This document shows, piece by piece, positions 26,305-35,559 of a stretch of 44,999 bases of DNA. The DNA comes from an uncultured Rhodospirillales bacterium. GTDB taxonomy: Bacteria > Pseudomonadota > Alphaproteobacteria > Acetobacterales > Acetobacteraceae. The stretch covers positions 1 to 44,999 of the forward strand of contig CAIRTN010000360.1 of the NCBI GenBank assembly GCA_903881515.1. The letters are read 5' to 3'. A program made the position numbers and the translations under genes. Below the pieces are notes generated by a model. It was given only the letters and a program-made list of their open reading frames with translations, did not search any database and was not told the origin of the DNA. Each line of letters begins with the position of its first letter. Position 1 is the first letter of the stretch.

Positions 26305-27969
26305 CTTGCATTCCCCGATCCCGTCCGGCACGCGCCGGGCAAGAGTGGCCTGTTCGAAGGCATAGGCGAAGCGGAGCAGGGTTGCCTCGGTCCAGGCCCG
26401 GCCGGTGAAGGTGGCGCCAATCGGATAGGGCGGGGATTTCGCCTTGCCGAAGCCGGAGATGAAACCTGCGGGAACCATGACGCTGGGGTATCCCGCCTTG
26501 GCGGCGATGCCGGCGCCGGTGGTCGCGGGGAAGAACACCGCGTCTAGCTTATGCTCCTTCATGTAAGCGTCGAGGCCGTTGGTCCGGCTGGCCCGCAGAT
26601 CGGTGCGGCGGGCGGCCTTGTATTCGGGTTCGGACAAGTCGCCCTTGGTGCTGGCGGCCGCGCGGAACAGGTCCTGCCCGAAGCGTAAAGCGGTGTCCGG
26701 GTGAGCGGCGTTGTAGGCGATGATATCCTCGATCGTGCGCATCTTGCTGCCTTTAGCCCAGTCGCGCAGGTAGAGATGCAGGTCGTGCTTGAGTTCGTAC
26801 ATGAACACCAGCGAGACACGGGTAACCTGGTTCAATCCAGGGCTTTCCGGATTGCGGTTGAGCACGGGGAACTCCGTGCCGGGACCGGGCAGCCAGCCAT
26901 CGGTGGCGATGTTGGCGCGGACCAGGGTGGCACCCTGCTCGACGAGCACCGCCAGCGCCTTTTCCATCACCTTGCGGGCATCCGGGGCAAGCTGGGAGAA
27001 GTAGATGTCGTTGCCAGGGTCCGACGGGTCAGACGGCACGCCGATGCGCGCGCCCTTCAGGCCGTCGGTGCGCAGGTCTGACGTGTAGTCGGCGGGGCGC
27101 TGCATCTTTAGCGTGGCCGGGTCGAGCGGGTCCTGCTGCGCCAGCACGTTGAGCAGGATGGCGCTGTCGCGCACCGTCCGCGTCATCGGGCCGGCGGTGT
27201 CCTGGCTGGCGGCGATCGGGATGATCCCGGCGCGGCTGATCAATCCCACGGTGGGTTTAACGGTGACGACACCATTGAGATTGGCCGGCGACAGCAGGCT
27301 GCCCGACGTTTCGGTGCCGATGCTGGCCGCCGCCAGACCGGCGGCGACGGCAACGGCAGAGCCGGCCGACGAGCCGCCGGGGGGCACGATGGGCACACCC
27401 TTGGCATCGAGCGCCGGCGCATAGGCATTGCGCACCTGCCCGCCGAGCGAGGAGTAGCCGGAGGGCATGCCGGTCGCAAGGATATTGGCGAATTCGGTGA
27501 GGTTCGCCTTGCCGAGGATAACGGCGCCGGCCTGGCGCAGCAGTTTGGTGACCGTGGCATCGCGCTTGGCAAAGGCATCGGCCAACGCGACCGAGCCAGC
27601 CGTGGTGTGCTGCCGGTCGCCGGTGGCGATATTATCCTTCAGCAGCAACGGGATGCCTTCCAGCGGGCGGGCGGTCTTGCGCTTGCCTGCATCAAGCTTC
27701 TCGGCGATCGTCAGCGCATCGGGGTTGAGTTCGCGCACCGAGTTGAAACTGGGGCCGGCGCGGTCGAGCGCCTCGATGCGGGCGGTATAGCCGCGCACCA
27801 GATCCGCGGCGGTGGTTTCGCCCGTACTCAGGGCCTTGCGCAGATCGGTAATGGTGGTGTTGGCGATGCAGACCATGGGTTCCTCGGCGAAGACGGGAGC
27901 GGTCAGAATGGTGGTGAGCAGAAGCGCGACAGCGAGGCAGCGTCGCCGCGCCCGGGACATGGCACTCAA
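26302..27969 (-). CDS. Amidase signature family protein with signal peptide
   Basis: 555 aa; LLLKDNIATGDRQHTTAGSVAL, GGSSAGSAVAVAAGLAAASIGTETSGSLLSPA amidase signature; N-term LAVALLLTTILTAPVFAEE. Confidence 0.92.
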   Translation of the reverse strand: MSAMSRARRRCLAVALLLTTILTAPVFAEEPMVCIANTTITDLRKALSTGETTAADLVRGYTARIEALDRAGPSFNSVRELNPDALTIAEKLDAGKRKTARPLEGIPLLLKDNIATGDRQHTTAGSVALADAFAKRDATVTKLLRQAGAVILGKANLTEFANILATGMPSGYSSLGGQVRNAYAPALDAKGVPIVPPGGSSAGSAVAVAAGLAAASIGTETSGSLLSPANLNGVVTVKPTVGLISRAGIIPIAASQDTAGPMTRTVRDSAILLNVLAQQDPLDPATLKMQRPADYTSDLRTDGLKGARIGVPSDPSDPGNDIYFSQLAPDARKVMEKALAVLVEQGATLVRANIATDGWLPGPGTEFPVLNRNPESPGLNQVTRVSLVFMYELKHDLHLYLRDWAKGSKMRTIEDIIAYNAAHPDTALRFGQDLFRAAASTKGDLSEPEYKAARRTDLRASRTNGLDAYMKEHKLDAVFFPATTGAGIAAKAGYPSVMVPAGFISGFGKAKSPPYPIGATFTGRAWTEATLLRFAYAFEQATLARRVPDGIGECK

Positions 27970-29120
27970 GCCGTCAGTTTCTGGTACAGCGCCGGATCGG
28001 TGGCGCCCTCGGTGCTGAACAGCAGCACGCGGCTACCGGGCGTCAGGTTCAGCGCCGCGCGCGAGGCAGGGTCGGCGGCGGCCAGCAGCAAACCGGCCAG
28101 ACCGGCGACGCCGGATTCGCCCGAGACGATGCCAAGCCGCGCCAGCTTGCGCATACACGCGACCGCGGCATCATCGCTGACCGCCATGAACGCCGCGGCG
28201 CCCCGGTCAAGCTCCTGCCAGGCGAGCAGGCTGGGTTCGCCGCAGGCGAGGCCCGCCATCAAGGTGTCGAGATCGCCGGGGATCGCGGTGGGCTGGCCGT
28301 ATTCGCAACTGACCATCAGGCAGGCGGCACGGTCGGGCTCGACCACGATCAGTTCCGGCGCCGGCCGGTAGGTGGCGCGCATCTGGGCAGATACCGCCGC
28401 GGCAACACCGCCGACACCGCCCTGGATGAAAACATGCGTCGGCGGCGCGCCGTCCCATTGCTGGGTCGCTTCATCGGCCATCAGACGATAGCCCTGCATC
28501 ACGTCCACCGGAACCGTGGTGTAGCCCTCCCACGAGGTGTCGGAGATCACGAACCAGCCATGCGCGGCGGCAACGCGGGCGGCCTCGCGCACCGCGTCGT
28601 CGTAATTGCCCGGCACCACACGAACCTCGGCGCCATAGGCCGCGATGGCGTCGATCCGGCCCTGGCTGACGGTTTCGTGCACGAAGATGACGCAGCCGCA
28701 GCCGAAGCGCTGTGCGCCCCAGGCGACGGAGCGGCCATGATTGCCGTCGGTGGCACAGCAGACGGTGATGCCTGCAACCGCCTCGCTGTGGGTACGCGCG
28801 ATCAGGTCCGCGGTCGTCACGTTCGGCGCGACGTTGCGGCGCGCCAGCTCGCTGGCCAACACGCGGGAGACGGCATAGGCGCCGCCGAGCGCCTTGAAGC
28901 TGCCCAGGCCGAAACGGCCAGACTCATCCTTCAGCCGGATCGTGGCGACATCCGCCTCCACGGCGAGGCTTGGCAACTCATGCAGCGGCGTCGGCGCATA
29001 ACCGGGCCAGGAGGTGATCTCGGCACGGGCCCGCCGATAACCGGACTCCGTGAGCACCACCAGGCCGGGTGTGCCGGCGCGGGGGTTCGGGAACACGCTG
29101 AAGGGAGTTGGGTCGAGCAT
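27966..29120 (-). CDS. Diaminopropionate ammonia-lyase (PLP, fold type II)
   Basis: 384 aa; TIRLKDESGRFGLGSFKALGGAYAV (PLP Lys), TDGNHGRSVAWGAQRFGCGCVIFVHE, WDGAPPTHVFIQGGVGGVAAAV; YgeX/DpaL-like. Confidence 0.87.
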   Translation of the reverse strand: MLDPTPFSVFPNPRAGTPGLVVLTESGYRRARAEITSWPGYAPTPLHELPSLAVEADVATIRLKDESGRFGLGSFKALGGAYAVSRVLASELARRNVAPNVTTADLIARTHSEAVAGITVCCATDGNHGRSVAWGAQRFGCGCVIFVHETVSQGRIDAIAAYGAEVRVVPGNYDDAVREAARVAAAHGWFVISDTSWEGYTTVPVDVMQGYRLMADEATQQWDGAPPTHVFIQGGVGGVAAAVSAQMRATYRPAPELIVVEPDRAACLMVSCEYGQPTAIPGDLDTLMAGLACGEPSLLAWQELDRGAAAFMAVSDDAAVACMRKLARLGIVSGESGVAGLAGLLLAAADPASRAALNLTPGSRVLLFSTEGATDPALYQKLTA

Positions 29121-29165
29121 GGGTCAGTCTCGCGCGATGGGGTGGGATGTCACAAGGGGACGCGA

Positions 29166-30083
29166 TCAGGCGCCGATACCCGAAATGTCAAACGGCGTGG
29201 TCTGGTAGAGTTCGTTGATCCAGTTGCCGAACAGCAGATGGGCGTGGCTGCGCCAGCGGTTCTGCGGCGGCAGCTTGGGATTGTCATGCGGGAAATAGTC
29301 GCGCGGGATCGCGATCGGCTTGCCGGCGGCGACATCGCGGAAATACTCCTCCCCCAGCGAGGCGCTGTCGTACTCGATGTGGTTGAACATGTGCAGCGCG
29401 TGATGCCTGGCGTCGTCGAGCAGGCAGAGCCCGGCCTCGTCAGACTCCATCAGGATGCGCAGGCCGCTGCCGGGCGGAATCTCGGCACGCCGCACCTCGG
29501 TCCAGCGCGAGACAGGAACCGAGAAATCGTCGGAGAAGCCGCGCAGATACGGCGACGTCGGTTCCAGCAGGTGGTGGCGGTAGACGCCGAACATCTTGGC
29601 CGGCAGATCGTGCTTGGGCATACCATAAAAATGATGCACCGCGGCCTGTGCGCCCCAGCAGATGTTGAAACAGGCATGCACGTTGGTCTGCGTCCAGTCG
29701 AACACACGGCGCAGTTCGTCCCAATAGGTAACCTGTTCGAACGGCATCTGTTCCACCGGCGCGCCTGTAATGATGAAGCCGTCGAACTTCTCCGAGCGGA
29801 CATCCTCCCAGTCCTGGTAAAACGAGATGATGTGGTCAGACGGCGTATTGCGCGGCACGTGATTGGTCATCTTGACCAGCGTCAGTTCCACCTGCAGCGG
29901 CGAGGCGCCCAGCAGCCGGGCAAACTGGGTCTCGGTCTTCACCTTGTTCGGCATCAGGTTCAGCAGGCCAATGCGCAGCGGGCGGATGTCCTGCCGGATG
30001 GCGTCGGTCTCCTGCATCACCATCACGCCTTCGGCGTCAAGCACGGACCTGGCGGGCAGGTTGTCAGGAATCTTGATCGGCAT
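29166..30083 (-). CDS. metA: Homoserine O-acyltransferase, MetA family (predicted acetyl-CoA type)
   Basis: [59 protein letters not shown]...[23 protein letters not shown]...[16 protein letters not shown]; alternative start at 30095. Confidence 0.95.
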   Translation of the reverse strand: MPIKIPDNLPARSVLDAEGVMVMQETDAIRQDIRPLRIGLLNLMPNKVKTETQFARLLGASPLQVELTLVKMTNHVPRNTPSDHIISFYQDWEDVRSEKFDGFIITGAPVEQMPFEQVTYWDELRRVFDWTQTNVHACFNICWGAQAAVHHFYGMPKHDLPAKMFGVYRHHLLEPTSPYLRGFSDDFSVPVSRWTEVRRAEIPPGSGLRILMESDEAGLCLLDDARHHALHMFNHIEYDSASLGEEYFRDVAAGKPIAIPRDYFPHDNPKLPPQNRWRSHAHLLFGNWINELYQTTPFDISGIGA

Positions 30084-30151
30084 CGCGGCACTCACCCCAG
30101 TTTCTGGCGGGCGTTACCGATCCGTGGCGTATCCCGTTTGGTTGCCGGTTT

Positions 30152-30233
30152 GGCCACATCCTCCCTCGCGGGAGCGCCACCTTGCTCGGGAAGCAGGTTG
30201 GCGTCGGGCACAGGCCCAACTCTTGATGTAACC
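30152..30233 (-). promoter_or_regulatory. Putative SAM-clan riboswitch aptamer (SAM-I/SAM-IV/SAM-I-IV-variant-like) upstream of metA
   Basis: Minus strand GGTTACATC-AAGAG-TTGGGC/CTGT/GCCCGA-CGCCAACCTGC/TTCCCGA/GCAAGGTGGCG-CTCCC/GCGA/GGGAG-GATGTGGCC: 9-bp closing P1 plus three helices (four-way junction); AAGAG and CAACC...GGTG match SAM-I core elements; metA is the next gene. Confidence 0.72.
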
Positions 30234-30329
30234 GCAGATTTAGGTGTTTCGCGCGCGGACCGCAAGGTATCCGGGTTTTCCGAACGGCCGGCCCGTGCGA
30301 AGACATCATCACCAATCAGGGAGGCAGCG

Positions 30330-31307
30330 ATGCAGGTCACCATCCTCGGCGGCGGCGGATTTCTCGGGCAGCGCGTGGCCAAGGCGCTGGCAGCGAGCGG
30401 GCAAATCGGCGGGCGCGCCATCAGCGGCATGACCCTGTTCGACCTGGCGCCGCCGCGCCCGGTGGAAGCGGCCTTCACGGTGCGCTGCGTCGGCGGCGAT
30501 ATCACCGCGCTGCCCGAGGGCGTGATCGGGCAGGAAACCGGCGTGGTGTTCCATCTGGCGGCCGTGGTCAGCGCGGCGGCGGAAGCGGATTACGAACTGG
30601 GCCGGCGGGTCAATGTGCGCGGCACCGATGCGGTGATCGACGCCTGCCGGGCGCTAAAGGTGCCGCCGCGGGTGGTGTTCACCTCGTCGATCGCCAGCTT
30701 TTCCGGTGGACAGGATGCGGTGCTGGCCGACGATGCCCGGCAGATGCCGGCAAATTCCTATGGCGCGCAGAAGGCGGCGGCCGAACTGTTCCTCAACGAC
30801 GCGTCCCGGCGCGGCTTTCTCGATGCCGTCTGCCTGCGCCTGCCGACGGTCATCGTGCGGCCCGGCCGGCCGAACAAAGCGGCGAGCAGCTTCTTCTCCG
30901 GCATCGTGCGCGAGCCCCTGCTCGGCCTGGAGACCGACCTGCCGGTGCCCGACGACTTCAAGGTCTGGATCGGTTCGCCCCGCGCGGCCACCGGCTGGCT
31001 GGTGCAGGCCGCCGGGCTAGAAACCGCGCCGATGGGGCTGAACCGCAGCCTGAACCTGCCAGGACTGAGCGTGACGGTGGGCGAGATTCTCGCGGCGCTG
31101 GAAACGGTCCGGCCGAACGCCTCGGGGCTGGTGCGCCGCGTCGCAGACCCGGTGATCGCGGAAATCGTCGGCGGCTGGCCAGCGAATTTTGCCGCCGAAC
31201 GGGCGGTGAAACTCGGCTTCAACACCCATGAACCGCTGGTCGATGTGATCTCGGCGTTCGTCGCGGACGATCTGGACGCAACGAAGGCCGATCGGGGCAT
31301 GGCCTAA
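30330..31307 (+). CDS. denD: NAD-dependent epimerase/dehydratase, D-erythronate dehydrogenase-like
   Basis: MQVTILGGGGFLGQRVAKALAASGQIGG...VFHLAAVVSAAAEADYELGRRVNVRGTDAVIDACR...SYGAQKAAAELFLND (YxxxK); start ATG at 30330 inside a longer spurious ORF. Confidence 0.85.
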   Translation: MQVTILGGGGFLGQRVAKALAASGQIGGRAISGMTLFDLAPPRPVEAAFTVRCVGGDITALPEGVIGQETGVVFHLAAVVSAAAEADYELGRRVNVRGTDAVIDACRALKVPPRVVFTSSIASFSGGQDAVLADDARQMPANSYGAQKAAAELFLNDASRRGFLDAVCLRLPTVIVRPGRPNKAASSFFSGIVREPLLGLETDLPVPDDFKVWIGSPRAATGWLVQAAGLETAPMGLNRSLNLPGLSVTVGEILAALETVRPNASGLVRRVADPVIAEIVGGWPANFAAERAVKLGFNTHEPLVDVISAFVADDLDATKADRGMA

Positions 31308-31387
31308 ACTGCTGCCAGCAATGCCAAATTAGCGGATCCGCGTGTAGGATTTCCTTCATTCAGCCATGTTTTACTGGTCACTTAACC

Positions 31388-31413
31388 CCGGGCCGCGTCG
31401 CGGCCCGGATTTT
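31388..31413 (+). terminator. Terminator-like hairpin downstream of denD
   Basis: CCGGGCCGC-GTC-GCGGCCCGG followed by ATTTTG. Confidence 0.65.
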
Positions 31414-31471
31414 GTGATTCTTGCCGGCGCCTCGACTGGGCACCGGCACTTGGTTGGGATGATCGCACCGG

Positions 31472-33349
31472 ATGGCTTCGACCCCCGGCGTCGCATTCCT
31501 GGGCTGGGCGGTTGGATCGCGCGTTTCCGCGTTCCTGGGCGGGAAAGCCGTGCCGCGCGAGTCCGACGAAGCCGACGCACCAGTTCGCCACAAGCGCCCT
31601 TTCAACGAATGGCTGCTTCACCTACCCGCGACATTCCGCGCGCTGGTCCGCAGTGATGAGCTTTGGCTGGTGCTGCTGGCGGCTCTTGTCGGTCTGCTGG
31701 CCGGCCTAAGTGTCACCGCGATGACGACCGTTACGCAGTTTGCGCATCGAGTGCTGTTCCAGTTGGACACGCGCGAGCGTCTGTCCGGTCAAGTCGATAT
31801 CAACACGCTGTCGGTGCTGCTGGTGCCCAGCCTGGGCGGCTTGCTGGTCGGCGCGCTGGCGGTAGCAGTGGCGAAATGGTGGCCACGCCGCGCGGTGGAC
31901 CCGATCGAGGCGAATGCGCTCTACGGCGGGCGGATGTCGCTGAACGACAGCCTGGTCGTCGTCGGACAGACCATGCTGTCCAACGCGGTCGGCGCATCGG
32001 TGGGCCTGGAGGCCGGCTATACCCAGCTCGGGGCGGCGATTGCTTCACGCTTCGGCCGGCTGTTCCGGGTGCGCCGCAACGATCTGCGGCTGCTGGTGGG
32101 CTGCGGCGCGGCCGGGGCGATCGCGGCGGCGTTCAACGCGCCGCTGACCGGGGCCTTCTATGCGTTCGAACTGGTGATCGGCACCTACGCAATCGCAACA
32201 CTGGCCCCGGTGGTGGTGTCATCGATCGCCGCGGTGATGGTGGTACGGGTGCTGATCCCGGACGAATACGAATTCGCGGTCCGGGTGCCGACAGCGATCG
32301 AGGCCGGGGCGTTCCCGGCGATCCTGCTGCTCGGTGTGGTCTGCGCCCTCGGCGGCATCCTGATCATGCGCGGGGTGACGCTGACGGAAACCGCGTTCCG
32401 CCGCTCCGGCGTGCCGGTCTGGCTGCGGCCCGCCATCGGCGGGCTGGTGGTCGGCGTGCTGGCATTGATCTCGCCACAGGTTCTGTCATCCGGGCATGCG
32501 GCGCTGGAGGTCAGCCTGCAGGCGCCGTATTCGTTGGGACACATCGCACTGCTGATGGTGTTGAAGGCGGTGGCTTCGGCAGTCTCGCTCGGCGCGGGCT
32601 TCCGCGGCGGGCTGTTCTTTGCCTCGCTGTTCCTGGGGGCGTTGCTCGGCAAGCTGTTCGCGGCCGGGATGACGCTGATCGGCGTCGGTGCCTATCTGTC
32701 GCCGATCGTCTGCGCGCTGGTGGGGATGAGCGGCCTGGCGGTGGCGGTGGTGGGCGGCCCGTTGACGATGGCGCTGCTAACCTTGGAATCCACGGGAAGT
32801 TTGCCGCTGACGGTCGCCGTGGTGGCCGCCGCGGTGATCTCATCGCTGACGGTGCGGCGGACCTTCGGCTATTCCTTCACCACCTGGCGGTTCCATCTGC
32901 GCGGCGAGGCCATCCGCAGCGCCGTCGATGTCGGCTGGATGCGAACCCTGTCGGTCGGCCGCATGATGCGTCGCGAAGTCAGAACCTTCCGGTCCGACAC
33001 CGCGCTGACGGCGTTCTGCCGTGACATGCCGCTAGGCAGCGCCAGCCGGGTGGCGGTGGTGGACGACCGCGGACGCTACGCCGGCATCGTACAGGTGCCC
33101 GAAGCGCATGGTGCCTTGGATACGCCCGGCCGGCTGGGCGAGCTGGTGCACAACGCCGCCGACATGCTGCTGCCGCAGATGACGATCAAAGACGCGGTCA
33201 GCAAGTTCGAAACCGCCGAGGCCGACGCCCTGGTTGTCGTCGACGGAACGGAAACCCGCCGGGTCATCGGCATCCTGACCGAGCAGCATGCCCTGCGCCG
33301 CTACAGCGAGGAACTCGACCGCAGGCGGCGCGAACTGTCCGGCGAGTAG
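31472..33349 (+). CDS. ClC-family chloride channel/transporter with C-terminal CBS domains
   Basis: 625 aa, multi-TM; LLVGCGAAGAIAAAFNAPLTGAFYAFELVIG; C-term CBS pair ending VVDGTETRRVIGILTEQHALRRYSEEL. Confidence 0.87.
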   Translation: MASTPGVAFLGWAVGSRVSAFLGGKAVPRESDEADAPVRHKRPFNEWLLHLPATFRALVRSDELWLVLLAALVGLLAGLSVTAMTTVTQFAHRVLFQLDTRERLSGQVDINTLSVLLVPSLGGLLVGALAVAVAKWWPRRAVDPIEANALYGGRMSLNDSLVVVGQTMLSNAVGASVGLEAGYTQLGAAIASRFGRLFRVRRNDLRLLVGCGAAGAIAAAFNAPLTGAFYAFELVIGTYAIATLAPVVVSSIAAVMVVRVLIPDEYEFAVRVPTAIEAGAFPAILLLGVVCALGGILIMRGVTLTETAFRRSGVPVWLRPAIGGLVVGVLALISPQVLSSGHAALEVSLQAPYSLGHIALLMVLKAVASAVSLGAGFRGGLFFASLFLGALLGKLFAAGMTLIGVGAYLSPIVCALVGMSGLAVAVVGGPLTMALLTLESTGSLPLTVAVVAAAVISSLTVRRTFGYSFTTWRFHLRGEAIRSAVDVGWMRTLSVGRMMRREVRTFRSDTALTAFCRDMPLGSASRVAVVDDRGRYAGIVQVPEAHGALDTPGRLGELVHNAADMLLPQMTIKDAVSKFETAEADALVVVDGTETRRVIGILTEQHALRRYSEELDRRRRELSGE

Positions 33350-33476
33350 ATATTTGCATATTTTGTAGGATTAATGATCCTCACGCCGGGTTGACCGATC
33401 CTGCCGTGTCGCCGCACGAATTGGACGCCATATCCAAACCGTGCCCGAAAGGGCGTCACTGGGTTGGAGAGATATC

Positions 33477-33695
33477 ATGAAATCGATGTTGCGCACCGCG
33501 GCCCTGCTTGCCGTTGCCGGATCGCTGGCAGCATGCTCCGGCATGAACAACACCCAGCAGCGGACCCTGTCGGGCGGCGCAATCGGCGCGGCAGGTGGCG
33601 CCGCAATCACCGCGATCGCCGGCGGCCCGATCCTGCTGGGCACGGCGGTCGGCGCCCTCGGCGGCGCGGCAGTCGGCGCCGTTACCTCGCACTGA
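33477..33695 (+). CDS. Small glycine-zipper lipoprotein
   Basis: MKSMLRTAALLAVAGSLAACSGMNN (lipobox LAAC) followed by GGAIGAAGGAAITAIAGGPILLGTAVGALGGAAVGAV. Confidence 0.8.
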   Translation: MKSMLRTAALLAVAGSLAACSGMNNTQQRTLSGGAIGAAGGAAITAIAGGPILLGTAVGALGGAAVGAVTSH

Positions 33696-35556
33696 CCCTG
33701 ACCGCGGACCTAGCTGCGGCGCCATCGGCGTCGAGCACGGTCACGCGGTAAAATCCCGGCCCGGGCGGAAGCCAGGCGGCTTCCCGCTTGGCCGGATTGG
33801 CGACGATGGGCGCGCCATCCACCAGAAATGTCAGCGGCCGGCGCCCACCCATCGCACGCAGCGTCACGCTGCCCTCGGCTGACAACACCGCCTGCGGCGG
33901 CGGAAACAGCAGACGCAAAGCATCGGCCGCCGCCCGCGCCGGCCCGGCCCGCGCCTGCGCCGGGACCGGACGCGGCGCGGAGTCCAGCAGATCGAAGGCA
34001 CTGGCCAGCACCGGCACGGCAAGGCCACGTCCGGTCGCGCCCGGCAACGCCGTGCCATCCGGCCGGCCAATCCAGACCCCCACGACATGGCGCTTGTCGA
34101 ACCCCAACGCCCAGGCATCCCGCCCGCCCCACGACGTGCCGGTCTTCCAGGCAATCCCGCCAGGGCCGGAATCAGGCAGTTTCTGGGTCAACACCCCGGC
34201 GATCGCGGCCGCCGCATTCGGTGCCAGAAACCCGGCCATGGCCCGCGGCCCCGGCAACAGCCGCAATCGGGACACCTCGCCATCGGTGCCCAGCGCCGCG
34301 TAGAGTGCCGTTAAGTCCCGCAAAGTGATCCCCGCACCACCAAGCGCGATCGGCAGGGAAGGATCTGCCCCCGGCGGCAGCCGCAACGCGATCCCGGTGG
34401 CCTGCAGGGCCGCAGCAAAACGCAACGGCCCGATCCGATCGAGCAACGCCACAGCCGGCAGGTTCAACGACCGACGCAGCGCCTCCGCAGCCGTCACACT
34501 CCCGGCAAACCCACGGTCAAAATCCTCCGGCGCGTACGCCCCGAACCGCCGCGGCAGATCCTCGACGCGGGTCTCCGGCGCAACGAATCCCTCCTGCATC
34601 GCCATCGCGTAGATGAACGGCTTCAACGCCGAGCCAGGCGAACGCACCGCCCGGGTCAGATCGAGCGCCCACGCCCGCGGCTCGCTGCGCCCACTCCCCC
34701 CCGAGACCAGCGCACGGACTTCCCGGCTCTGCAGATCGGCGATGACGATGCCGAGCGACACCCGATCCGGCATCGTCTGCAACCGGCCATCCGCCATCCG
34801 CTCCAGCGCGCTCTGCAACGGCAGATCGAGCGTGGTGGCAATGCGTGGCGCGCGTCCGGGAACCATCTGACGCGCATGCACCGGTAAAGCCACACGATGC
34901 ACAGGCACCGGCGGGCCCGGCTCAGTCAGAATCCGATCCCGCAACTGCGTCACGCGCGCAGCGTGACGATCCGGCCGCAACGCCTCCGGCCGTCGGGGAA
35001 TCGCCACCAGCAAAGCAGCCTGCTCCGCCTCAAGCAGCCGCGGCGGAATGCCGTACCAGGCCAGCGCCCCGGCCCGAACACCCTCAAGATTGCCGCCATA
35101 CGGCGCCAGCGTCAGCCAGATCCCCAGGATCTCGCGCTTGGAAAAATGCCACTCCAGCTGCAGCGCCCGCGCGATCTCGATCAGCTTGGAGCGCACCGTG
35201 CGCGGCCGCGGCTCCAGCAGCCGCGCCGCCTGCATCGTCAGCGTCGACCCGCCGGAAACGATATGCCCGGCCCGCGCATCCTGGATCACCGCCCGCAGCA
35301 ACGCCGCCGGATCAACCCCCGGATGCTGGTAAAACCGTCGATCCTCCGTGCGAACCAGCGTCTCAAGAAACACCGGCGAAACCTCGTCCGCGGCGGTGCG
35401 AAACCGCCACACCCCGCCCGGCGCCGGTCGCAACGCCAACGTGCGGCCGGCCCGATCGACAATCTCGGTCCCAACCACCCCGATCCGCGCCAAAGCCGGC
35501 GGATAGGCGCGGTCCAGCCCGATCAGCAACGCCAGCAGGGCAAGCAGCAGGCCCAT
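33682..35556 (-). CDS. pbpC: Penicillin-binding protein 1C
   Basis: 624 aa; transglycosylase VRTEDRRFYQHPGVDPAALLRA...GGSTLTMQAARLL; transpeptidase RSPGSALKPFIYAMAMQEG, WKTGTSWGGRDAW. Confidence 0.95.
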   Translation of the reverse strand: MGLLLALLALLIGLDRAYPPALARIGVVGTEIVDRAGRTLALRPAPGGVWRFRTAADEVSPVFLETLVRTEDRRFYQHPGVDPAALLRAVIQDARAGHIVSGGSTLTMQAARLLEPRPRTVRSKLIEIARALQLEWHFSKREILGIWLTLAPYGGNLEGVRAGALAWYGIPPRLLEAEQAALLVAIPRRPEALRPDRHAARVTQLRDRILTEPGPPVPVHRVALPVHARQMVPGRAPRIATTLDLPLQSALERMADGRLQTMPDRVSLGIVIADLQSREVRALVSGGSGRSEPRAWALDLTRAVRSPGSALKPFIYAMAMQEGFVAPETRVEDLPRRFGAYAPEDFDRGFAGSVTAAEALRRSLNLPAVALLDRIGPLRFAAALQATGIALRLPPGADPSLPIALGGAGITLRDLTALYAALGTDGEVSRLRLLPGPRAMAGFLAPNAAAAIAGVLTQKLPDSGPGGIAWKTGTSWGGRDAWALGFDKRHVVGVWIGRPDGTALPGATGRGLAVPVLASAFDLLDSAPRPVPAQARAGPARAAADALRLLFPPPQAVLSAEGSVTLRAMGGRRPLTFLVDGAPIVANPAKREAAWLPPGPGFYRVTVLDADGAAARSAVRVSAR

Positions 35557-35559
35557 GCA

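Noticed and set aside
28434-30329. N-terminal two thirds of the 957-aa plus-strand ORF
   Set aside because: Antisense to dpaL, metA and the leader; only the portion from ATG 30330 (DenD-like) is credible.
33367-33381. Short palindrome AGGAT-TAATG-ATCCT after the ClC gene
   Set aside because: 5-bp arms only; expected by chance and not supported by context.
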